Of a stretch of DNA of 64,000 nucleotides, positions 1-7,183 are shown piece after piece. The position numbers and the translations under genes are program-made. The notes under the pieces were generated by a model. It had not been told where the DNA came from, did not search any database, and saw only the letters and a program-made list of their open reading frames with translations. Source of the DNA: Opisthocomus hoazin (lineage: Eukaryota > Chordata > Aves > Opisthocomiformes > Opisthocomidae); contig NC_134415.1 in NCBI RefSeq assembly GCF_030867145.1, forward strand, positions 13,990,417 to 14,054,416, written 5' to 3'. The first letter of the stretch is position 1. Every line of letters begins with the position of its first letter.

Positions 1-1085
1 AAAAGGAAGACTAATGTGTTGGCACTTTTGTGGGACAGCTTAACAGTGTGTTAAATAATTTTCCTTTCAGTTCCTTTCATTGGGCCTTGACATGCCATCA
101 GATGTTTCCTTGGTAGGGACTGAAAGTACTGTCCACTTTACCTAAATGGACCATAGCTTACTGAAAGGGAGACACCAAAATTTTATAGTATGCTCTTCTC
201 CCTCTGTCCCCAGAGAAACTGCTTTCACCACGTTTGTAGCTGTTGAGGAGTCACTACTAGGCCAATAGATGGCTTATGCCAGCCTCAACTTCAACTTTGA
301 AATATAGAGATGTCTTGTGTGAGATTGCCTGCTACTTTTCAGATGCCTGCCTGAAGATCAAGCATGACCAGTAGAGAATGGAAACTGTCCTACAGCAAGG
401 TAGGAGTGAAAAGATCTCACAGGCATTGACTTTTCCCATCAGTGAATATTCAGCTCCTTATAGATACTCAGGTTTATGTGGAATGGCTTTGCTAAAGGAA
501 TGGTTAAATGGAGAAGGATTCTTTCTGCCTTGAGGAAGAAATTAGAGATAAGTTCAGATAGAAGTCTGTCTAATCATGGAAGACATGGAGCCAGTAAACC
601 TGCTCACTGTCTTTTATAAGAATGAGTATCAGGTTAAAACAGCAAGTGTCAGATTTAAGATAAATGCTACCTTGAGGAACTCCTTGCTACAAGATGTTGT
701 AGAAGATTCTAAATTTCTACATGGGTTCAAAGATAACTGTATAAATATAAGAAAATCCATAATGACAAACCTATAGTTAAGTGCAACGTTAGCACTTCTG
801 TGACTTAAAGTCCACAAGCTTCAAGTTTTTTTACTTGCTTGAATAAAGTAATTGCCCAGGGAAGTACCTCTCTACCTGTCCAGTTCATATAATGCTTCCT
901 ACATATCTACTGGTTGTTGTTAAAGTACTGTTAGATTTTGACCAACATCAGTTTGGCTATTCATTCATAGCTGACTAAGTTTTTCTTCCATTCATTTTTC
1001 ATAGTATAAAATTACGAAGATGGGGACTTGAATCCAGGAAGTAGCAGGAAATGTTTAAGAGAGAGCAGCATTTAATTGGTGAGTG
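1..1085. other. Host flank, no gene seen
   Basis: AT-rich host DNA upstream of the provirus. The longest reading frames (about 60-75 codons) have no recognisable motif. The last bases before the LTR form the left target-site duplication. Confidence 0.6.
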
Positions 1086-1090
1086 CAACT
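1086..1090. repeat. Left target-site duplication of the provirus
   Basis: CAACT directly precedes the TG of the 5' LTR, and an identical CAACT directly follows the CA of the 3' LTR. A perfect 5-bp flanking duplication shows that this is an integrated provirus with both original ends. Confidence 0.85.
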
Positions 1091-1485
1091 TGTGGGCCTC
1101 AGCAGGGCCCCCAGCGCGGTGCAATTGATGAGGGAGGATGTGTTGGAACTTGTGGGCCATAAACCCTGGGAAGAAGGGAGTTAGTGCCCAGCCATCCTGA
1201 CCCTGAGAAGAAGAGAGAGAGTGCCGAGCCATCCTGAGGGAGGAAGCAAGGCCCTGGATAAGATAAGAAAAGAATCTGTCTGCATGGCCTTAGTTTAGAT
1301 GAGCTTAGGAAAAGAATGTGTCTGTATTAGCAACTGTGTTAACCAATCAATAGGTGCCTAGTTTGAAACTTAACCAATCAGTTTAAAACACGCTGCCTTC
1401 TGATCTGTATAAATGTATGTGTGTAAGAACAATAAAACGATCATCCTGCTTGCATCAAGCGGTGTCCCGTCTCTCAATCGCGGCA
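1091..1485 (+). repeat. 5' long terminal repeat
   Basis: 395 bp, beginning TGTGGGCCTC and ending CGGCA. It matches 6784-7178 at 394 of 395 positions. The sequence GCCATCCTGA occurs twice in U3, near 1190 and 1229. Promoter elements lie at 1343-1436. R probably starts just after the AATAAA at 1431-1436, which leaves U5 as the short segment ending at 1485. The U3/R/U5 limits are inferred, not mapped. Confidence 0.96.
1343..1436 (+). promoter_or_regulatory. LTR core promoter and polyadenylation signal
   Basis: Two CCAAT boxes (1343-1347 and 1374-1378, each within ACCAATCA) precede a TATAAA at 1408-1413. An AATAAA follows at 1431-1436, only 17 bases after the TATA box. A start site about 25-30 bases past the TATA box would fall just after AATAAA, placing the poly(A) signal at the end of U3, as in avian sarcoma-leukosis viruses. 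The same elements recur in the 3' LTR at 7036, 7067, 7101 and 7124. Confidence 0.75.
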
Positions 1486-1488
1486 AAT

Positions 1489-1508
1489 TGGTGACCCCGA
1501 CGTGATTC
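1489..1508 (+). other. Primer-binding site for tRNA-Trp
   Basis: TGGTGACCCCGACGTGATTC starts three bases after the 5' LTR. It is the exact 20-base complement of the 3' end of vertebrate tRNA-Trp including CCA. Minus-strand DNA synthesis would start here. Trp is the primer of avian alpharetroviruses, whereas betaretroviruses mostly use tRNA-Lys. Confidence 0.92.
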
Positions 1509-1632
1509 GGAGAAAAACCACCTATCTGCGTGGCATGCTGCGAGTCCCACAGGACATTGAATGAGCTGCTGAAAGGAAGCAGGAGCCGGCTTAAACAATC
1601 CCTCCGGAGCTGAGAGGTGAGCTGTGGGAAAC
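1509..1632 (+). promoter_or_regulatory. Retroviral leader with two uORFs and a likely splice donor
   Basis: Untranslated leader between the primer site and gag. It holds an ATG at 1535 with nine codons ending in TGA at 1562-1564. A second ATG at 1561 has three codons, and its start overlaps that stop. A good donor-like sequence, GAGAG/GTGAGC, has its GT at 1617-1618, just ahead of the gag ATG, and is a candidate major splice donor for an env message. Any packaging signal would be expected here, but none can be recognised by eye. Confidence 0.5.
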
Positions 1633-2547
1633 ATGGGAAGTCAGACGTCTTCCCCAGAGAGAGACGTATATGAGCTTATGAAAGCTCTCCTTAAAAAACA
1701 TGGAAAGAATATTTCTGGGCATGATCTTAAACTGATACTTAAATGGGTACAAGTGAAGATGCCCACTGTAACTGCGTCTACTATCTTTACGCAGGAACTT
1801 TGGGATGATGTGGGGGCGAAACTATGGGACGCGGCAACAACAGGGAACGCTGAAGTGCAGCATATGCTCCCCTGGTGGAGGAGTGTTTTTGAGACTTTAA
1901 AAGCGCAAGAGAAAAATCATAAAGACAAAGCAGGGGAGGAGGATAACTCTGCCACGGCGCCTCCGGTGCTGCCGGAGAACAAACCTTTAAGAGTGTGTGC
2001 TACAGGATACCCCCCAGGGGGGGATCCTTTTGACCCAGGTCCGGTGGATCCGGAAACAGAACCGGATCTCTACCCCCCTAACCCGTGCGATGTGTGGGCT
2101 AATATAAAACGCCAAGCCTTGAAGGAGGGGGAGTTAGAAATCGCTAAAACAATTGTAGCCCCCGTGATCTATCAGGGTCGGGGGGCTCAGTGGGAGGCTT
2201 TATCTTTCTTGGTAATTAAGGAACTGCGTCGTACTGTTACTGAGCACGGGCTTTTGTCTCCGTATTTTGCAAGTTTGCTGTCTTCTGTTTTCGACACTTA
2301 TGTTATGACTCCGCATGATTTAAAATCTTTAGCGCAACTGTTACTGACTCCGACACAGTACTCCCTGTGGGAGTCACACTGGAGGGGGGGACTCCAGGCA
2401 CTTCTCATGACTTACGTGGGTCACGGCAATGCAGCTATAGCTGCGCTGACTATAGAACACCTTACTGGCACGGGTCAGTATTCTGATCCGGTGGCTCAAG
2501 CCTGGGATATCCCACGGGAAGCTCTTGAAGCGATTTGTGAAAAAGCT

Positions 2548-2565
2548 AAAAAAGGCCCTTTTTAA
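2548..2565 (+). other. Frame break in gag
   Basis: Six A (2548-2553) and five T (2559-2563) surround the point where the capsid frame changes from start positions of the 1633 phase to those of the 2525 phase. The upstream frame stops at TAA 2563-2565. A one-base gain in either run explains it. Confidence 0.75.
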
Positions 2566-3030
2566 GGTCCCTGACTCACAAAAACCGCTAAAAACCTTCA
2601 CTACGATTACCCAGGACCCCCGGGAACCTTATATGCAGTTTATTGACAGGCTGAAGCAAGCTCTGGAGCGTCAGATAGACAACACGGAAGCGCGGGAGAT
2701 TTTGTTGTTAAAATTGGCTGTAGAAAATGCTAATGTGGATTGTAAAAAGTTACTGAAATCTCTCCCAAATCCAAACCCCACACTGGTGGAAATGGTAGAA
2801 GCTTGTAATAGAATTGGCACTATGGATCATAAATTTGAAGCCATGGCTGCTGCTTTTGCGGCCATGCACAACTCTGGGGGGCCCGGGAATTGTTATGGTT
2901 GCGGCAAACCAGGTCATTTGAAAAGGAACTGTTTGGCTACCAATGCTGGTGCCAGGCCCCAGGCCCTTGGGGTCTGCCCTAGATGCCGAAAAGGGCGTCA
3001 TTATGCTAATCAATGTCGGTCTAAGTATGA

Positions 3031-3861
3031 TTTCCAGGGTCAACCGATACAGGGAAACCGATTGCGGAGCGCGGGGCAGCGACGTGCGCGGACACAAGTA
3101 CCGCAGCCGACGTTTCAACCCCTGCGGAGGGAACCAGCAGTGTCTCAAGTCTCCACCCAACAGCAGCTGGTAGCGCCGGATTGGACCTGGCAACCTCTCA
3201 CACAGTAACGTTGCTCGATTCCTCGGTTCACTTATTGTTAACAAACGTTTCGGGACCCCTACCCCCAAAAACCCAAGCGCTTTTGTTAGGAGGATCATCT
3301 ACCACCTTGTCAGGACTTTTTGTACTACCACAGGTTATTGATTCTGACAGTACTGATGAAATTAAAATCATGGCATGGACCCCGTTTCCTCCCTGCACGG
3401 TACCAGAATGCAGCCGTATAGCACAATTGATACTGATTACCGCAGTGACGAACTCCCCAATTCCTAACCAACCTCAACAAAGGCAGAGAGGGTTTAAATC
3501 TACGGGGGACCCACAAATTTTATGGGTACAGTCTATTTCCCAAAAACGACCTGTGTACCAATGTACCCTTATTCGTGGGGGGCAAAAAGTAATGCTAAAT
3601 GGGATTATTGATACTGGAGCTGATGTCACAGTAATATCCCAGGCCAAGTGGCCTCCACAATGGCCTCTGGCTAATGTTTCCTAGACATTAGCTGGAATTG
3701 GGGGAACTGGTAAAAGCCACCAAAGCGTAGAATTAATCCAAATCCAAGGTCCGGAAGGGCATACAGCTTCTGTTAAGCCTTTTGTGTTACCTGTTCCTAT
3801 GGTTCTGTGGGGGCGCGACGTACTGTCTCAGTGGGGAATGTCCAATCGGACCCATTTTTAG
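3031..3861 (+). pseudogene. pro: dUTPase-protease (dut-pro) frame with internal TAG
   Basis: Open from 3031 in the -1 phase relative to gag, so it is made by frameshifting. The N-terminal half is a trimeric-type dUTPase: motif 1 SAGLDL (3172-3189), motif 2 near 3283-3303, motif 3 VIDSDSTDEI (3334-3363), motif 4 RIAQLIL and motif 5 RGFKSTG. Motif 2 has GGSS where the family has Arg before SS. Motif 3 has Ser in place of the substrate-stacking Tyr, so the enzyme is probably inactive. The aspartic protease follows, with active-site DTGAD at 3610-3624. A TAG at 3682-3684 interrupts it. The same frame then continues with a flap-like LAGIGGTG and a WGRDVLSQWG C-terminal motif, to TAG at 3859-3861. 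dUTPase fused ahead of protease is a betaretrovirus-like trait; alpharetroviruses lack it. Confidence 0.88.
3052..3105 (+). promoter_or_regulatory. gag/pro -1 ribosomal frameshift signal
   Basis: GGGAAAC at 3052-3058 lies in the gag phase as G GGA AAC, the X XXY YYZ arrangement required for -1 slippage, inside the gag/pro overlap (3031-3208). After a 4-5 base spacer the sequence is very GC-rich. TTGCGG (3062-3067) can pair with CCGCAG (3101-3106), and GCGC (3069-3072) with GCGC (3086-3089). This gives a plausible stem-loop or pseudoknot. Pairing was judged by eye. Confidence 0.8.
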
Positions 3862-6542
3862 GTGGGGCCATTGAAGTGCGCGACACCCTGAAATTAACTT
3901 GGAAAACCGATGACCCTATTTGGGTAGATCAATGGCCCCTCCCTCTGGAAAAGCTTCGCGCCCTCCAGGAATTAGTCACGGAGCAGTTAACAAAAGGGCA
4001 CATCGTGCCCTCCACTAGCCCTTGGAATTCACCTGTCTTTGTCATCAAGAAACAAACTGGCAAGTGGCGCTTACTCCATGACCTTAGAAAAATTAATGAC
4101 GCTATGGAAGACATGGGAGCCCTTCAACCAGGACTCCCGTCCCCTACTATGATCCCTCGAGATTGGCACTTGACTGTTATTGACCTCAAAGACTGCTTTT
4201 TTAATATCCCACTGCATCCAGACGATGCTCCTAAATTTGCCTTTTCAGTTCCAAGCGTCAACATGCAAGCCCCGTTGCAAAGATACCAGTGGACTGTGCT
4301 GCCACAGGGAATGAAGAATAGTCCTACGATTTGTCAGTGGTACGTAGCTAAAGTACTTACCCCTGTTAGAACTACGATGCCTAGTGTCTTGTTGTATCAC
4401 TATATGGATGACATCCTGGTGGCTGCACAACTCCATGGAGTCATGGAGGAAGCCGTAGCTCTTGTCATGGCTGCCGTTAACTCGGCAGGCCTCTGTATTG
4501 CGCCGAAAAAGGTTCAAAAGATATCTCCATGGAAATACTTAGGTTGGCGCATCAGGGCCCAAACTATAATTCCCCAACCTCTGCAGATACAGACAGACAT
4601 ACAGAATTTACATGATGTACAAAAATTGTTGGGAACAATCAATTGGGTTCGACCACTGTTGGGGATTTCTAATGCAGATTTAAGTCCTTTATTTAGACTG
4701 CTAAAAGGGGACACTGACTTACGCTCCCCCCGCAGTCTGGACCCTGAAGCCACTACTTCCCTGCAAAAGGTTGCTACAGCAATTAGTCTTCGACAAGCAC
4801 ACCGATGGGCTCCCGAGCTACCCTTTTTTCTGATTATTTTAAACCCCGCTCGACAACCTCATGCGCTAATATTTCAGTGGGATTCTCAAAAATCAGACCC
4901 ACTGCTGATTATTGAATGGGTTTTCTTACCCAGTCAGTCTTCAAAGACTATTTCAACACAGCACGAGATGTTTGCATCCTTAATCATTAGAGCCCGGCAA
5001 CGTTTACTGACACTATCAGGAATGGACTTTGCCTGCATCTGTTTGCCTGTGGCAAGTACTTACTTACAGTGGCTCCACCAACAATCCGATGCCTTCAGTG
5101 TAGCGATAGCTGGCTATACAGGCCAACTTACCTCTCACCCACCATCTCATAAGCTACTCAATGCTGACTTTCGTCTTCTGTCCAGACCAAAAAGAAGCGA
5201 CCAACCCTTGCAGGCCCTCACCGTGTTTACGGACGGCTCTGGAAAGTCGCATAAATCGGTCATCCTATGGTGGGATGACCAGCGTGGACAATGGGACTCG
5301 GATATAAAGACTGTACCTGGTTCTCCTCAGATAGTAGAACTGAACGCAGTTGTTCGAGTTTTCCAAAAGTGGTCCACACTGCTTAACATAATTACTGACT
5401 CAGCTTATGTTACAGGAATTGTTGAATGGGCTGAAGCATCTGTGTTACGTGATGTCTCACATTCTGAATTGTTTGCTTTATTGCAGGAACTTATTTTCCT
5501 CCTGGACTCACGCCCTCATCCCTATTTTGTCATGCACGTCAGGGCACATACTGCTTTACCTGGTTTTATTGCAGAAGGGAATCGAGGAGCTGATATGCTT
5601 ACGTTACCAGTGCAAGTATTACCGGATCGCGTAGCACAGGCTAAACTCGGCCATTCTTTTTTTCACCAGAATGCTGGAGGTCTTAAATGGCAATTTGACC
5701 TCACTACCCAGCAAGCAACTAACATTATCGCCATGTGTCCTGACTGTCAAAAACACTCCTTTCCGTCGGTAGTGGGAGGGGTTAATCCTAGGGGACTGCA
5801 GAGTTTACAACTGTGGCAAACCGATGTAACCCACTTTTCAGAATTTGGTCATCTGAAATGTATTCACTCTTCCATTGATACCTTTTCTGGTGCCCTATTT
5901 GCCTCCTGCCACACAGGAGAAAAGACACGTGATGTTCAAAAACATTTAATGCATGCCTTTGCCACTTTAGGTATACCCTCTCAAATCAAGATGGACAACG
6001 GCCTTGCCTACGTGTCCACCGCAACAAAAGCTTTTTTTAACTCCTGGGGTATTACTCACGTTACTGGCATTCCTCACTCCCCTACAGGCCAATCCTTAAT
6101 TGAACGCTCTCATCAATCTCTGAAACGTTTATTACAACAACAAAAAGGGGGAGTAGGGACTGCTACCCCTGAGGAGCGTCTACAGAAAGCCTTATATGTT
6201 TTTAATTTTTTAAATTGTTCTCTGTTAGACAGCAACCCTCCGATAGTTCGTCATTTTAATACAAATGCTTCGTTTGAAGCAACAATCAAGGCCCCAGTAT
6301 TGATTCGAGATCCTGAAACAGGTAAGATCATGGGACCCTACCCCCTTATCACGTGGGGCAGAGGTTATGCTTGTGTTTCCACAGAAAGAGGCCCCCGATG
6401 GATTCCAGCAAAAAGCGTGCGGCCTTTCCGTGAATCGTTGCCACAACCATCTGAGGACGAATCAGATCGCACCCGGGACCAACCTTCAGAGCAGCAAGTT
6501 GGTGAACCTCCTCCAGAGGACCGGGACAATCAGGACGGTTGA
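3807..6542 (+). CDS. pol: Pol: reverse transcriptase, RNase H, integrase (intact)
   Basis: A single open frame of 911 codons, entered by frameshift from dut-pro. The frame is open from 3777 and has no start codon of its own, so positions are counted from 3807. Reverse transcriptase (about residues 35-330) has D126 in IDLKDC and YMDD at 199-202. RNase H (about 470-600) keeps D476, E511, D531, H581 and D596. Integrase has an HHCC zinc site (H616, H620, C644, C647), catalytic D673, D730 and E766 with 35 residues between the last two, and a GPRWIPAK-type C-terminal domain. The C-terminal tail is acidic and low in complexity. All catalytic residues are present and there is no stop, unlike gag and pro of the same copy. 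The family role is to copy viral RNA to DNA and insert it in the genome. Whether this copy is expressed is unknown, because gag and pro upstream are broken. Confidence 0.96.
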   Translation: MGARRTVSVGNVQSDPFLGGAIEVRDTLKLTWKTDDPIWVDQWPLPLEKLRALQELVTEQLTKGHIVPSTSPWNSPVFVIKKQTGKWRLLHDLRKINDAMEDMGALQPGLPSPTMIPRDWHLTVIDLKDCFFNIPLHPDDAPKFAFSVPSVNMQAPLQRYQWTVLPQGMKNSPTICQWYVAKVLTPVRTTMPSVLLYHYMDDILVAAQLHGVMEEAVALVMAAVNSAGLCIAPKKVQKISPWKYLGWRIRAQTIIPQPLQIQTDIQNLHDVQKLLGTINWVRPLLGISNADLSPLFRLLKGDTDLRSPRSLDPEATTSLQKVATAISLRQAHRWAPELPFFLIILNPARQPHALIFQWDSQKSDPLLIIEWVFLPSQSSKTISTQHEMFASLIIRARQRLLTLSGMDFACICLPVASTYLQWLHQQSDAFSVAIAGYTGQLTSHPPSHKLLNADFRLLSRPKRSDQPLQALTVFTDGSGKSHKSVILWWDDQRGQWDSDIKTVPGSPQIVELNAVVRVFQKWSTLLNIITDSAYVTGIVEWAEASVLRDVSHSELFALLQELIFLLDSRPHPYFVMHVRAHTALPGFIAEGNRGADMLTLPVQVLPDRVAQAKLGHSFFHQNAGGLKWQFDLTTQQATNIIAMCPDCQKHSFPSVVGGVNPRGLQSLQLWQTDVTHFSEFGHLKCIHSSIDTFSGALFASCHTGEKTRDVQKHLMHAFATLGIPSQIKMDNGLAYVSTATKAFFNSWGITHVTGIPHSPTGQSLIERSHQSLKRLLQQQKGGVGTATPEERLQKALYVFNFLNCSLLDSNPPIVRHFNTNASFEATIKAPVLIRDPETGKIMGPYPLITWGRGYACVSTERGPRWIPAKSVRPFRESLPQPSEDESDRTRDQPSEQQVGEPPPEDRDNQDG

Positions 6543-6580
6543 ATCATAAAAATAGAAGGACTGTATGAACCAGCATATAG

Positions 6581-6727
6581 AAACACCAGTCACGAAAGTT
6601 TCGTGTCTTTTCTGTAACACTTGCGAACCATGGGTTTTGTGTACATGCTATAAAGACAGCAGTGTATGCTTTAGCTGTTTTTATTTTTCTGTTATTACTC
6701 CTTCCATGCCCGTTGCAGTGTTTGTAA
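6581..6727 (+). pseudogene. env: env remnant: C-terminal membrane anchor only
   Basis: The frame after TAG 6578-6580 reads 48 codons to TAA at 6725-6727. It contains a strongly hydrophobic run from about 6659 (AVYALAVFIFLLLLL), followed by PCPLQCL and the stop. This resembles the membrane-spanning segment and short cysteine-bearing tail of a retroviral transmembrane subunit, in the expected place just before the polypurine tract. All of the surface subunit and the ectodomain of the transmembrane subunit are missing, so nothing here could act in entry. The deletion ends within about 40 bases of the pol stop. A chance hydrophobic frame is the alternative. Confidence 0.55.
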
Positions 6728-6770
6728 AAACTAATAACATGCTCAGTAAAAGGAATTCTTATTGTACAAC

Positions 6771-6783
6771 AGGAAGGGGGAGA
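6771..6783 (+). other. Polypurine tract
   Basis: AGGAAGGGGGAGA, an unbroken 13-base purine run directly abutting the TG of the 3' LTR. It is the expected primer site for plus-strand DNA synthesis. Confidence 0.9.
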
Positions 6784-7178
6784 TGTGGGCCTCAGCCGGG
6801 CCCCCAGCGCGGTGCAATTGATGAGGGAGGATGTGTTGGAACTTGTGGGCCATAAACCCTGGGAAGAAGGGAGTTAGTGCCCAGCCATCCTGACCCTGAG
6901 AAGAAGAGAGAGAGTGCCGAGCCATCCTGAGGGAGGAAGCAAGGCCCTGGATAAGATAAGAAAAGAATCTGTCTGCATGGCCTTAGTTTAGATGAGCTTA
7001 GGAAAAGAATGTGTCTGTATTAGCAACTGTGTTAACCAATCAATAGGTGCCTAGTTTGAAACTTAACCAATCAGTTTAAAACACGCTGCCTTCTGATCTG
7101 TATAAATGTATGTGTGTAAGAACAATAAAACGATCATCCTGCTTGCATCAAGCGGTGTCCCGTCTCTCAATCGCGGCA
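6784..7178 (+). repeat. 3' long terminal repeat
   Basis: 395 bp, identical to the 5' LTR apart from C at 6797 (A at 1104). It carries the same CCAAT boxes (7036, 7067), TATAAA (7101-7106) and AATAAA (7124-7129), so it could start or end transcripts into the host DNA to the right. Confidence 0.96.
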
Positions 7179-7183
7179 CAACT
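7179..7183. repeat. Right target-site duplication of the provirus
   Basis: CAACT, a perfect copy of 1086-1090, directly after the CA end of the 3' LTR. Confidence 0.85.

Larger units (their letters stand above)
1633..3208 (+). pseudogene. gag: gag, broken by one frameshift
   Basis: Encodes the structural polyprotein (matrix, capsid, nucleocapsid). The ATG at 1633 is chosen because it has a good context (A at -3, G at +4) and gives an MGSQTSS N-terminus, a myristoylation signal for membrane targeting. The first frame runs 310 codons to TAA at 2563-2565 and covers matrix and the N-terminal part of capsid. Capsid continues one base out of phase to 3208, with a major homology region (DPREPYMQFIDRLKQAL, about 2614-2665). 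Two CCHC zinc knuckles follow (CYGCGKPGHLKRNC and CPRCRKGRHYANQC, about 2890-3016), as expected for nucleocapsid. The two frames meet in an A6/T5-rich stretch near 2548-2563 and differ by one extra base. A -1 slip could not rejoin them, so this is a mutation or an assembly error. The frame ends inside the overlap with dut-pro. Confidence 0.9.
1091..7178 (+). mobile_element. Endogenous retrovirus, betaretrovirus-like, env-deleted
   Basis: A 6,088-bp provirus with paired 395-bp LTRs (TG...CA), a 5-bp target duplication, a tRNA-Trp primer-binding site, gag, a dUTPase-protease frame, pol and a polypurine tract, all on the plus strand. The LTRs differ at one position (A at 1104, C at 6797), about 0.25%, so the insertion is young. 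The three-frame gag / dut-pro / pol layout with a retroviral dUTPase is the betaretrovirus-like (class II) plan. The tRNA-Trp primer is the alpharetrovirus primer. Only about 240 bases separate pol from the 3' LTR, so env is missing apart from a membrane-anchor remnant. Gag and protease carry breaks; pol is open throughout. No family name is assigned, because that needs a repeat-library search. Confidence 0.97.

Noticed and set aside
999..1232. A minus-strand frame of 77 codons that recurs at 6743-6925
   Set aside because: It is the antisense of the two LTR copies, so the repeat explains the shared peptide. There is no sign of a real antisense gene.
2750..3298. A 182-codon minus-strand frame
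   Set aside because: A shadow of gag and dut-pro on the other strand, with no motif of its own.
6565..6855. A 96-codon plus-strand frame spanning the pol/LTR gap
   Set aside because: It runs across the polypurine tract into the LTR and is cysteine-rich without a pattern. The neighbouring frame with the hydrophobic anchor fits env better.
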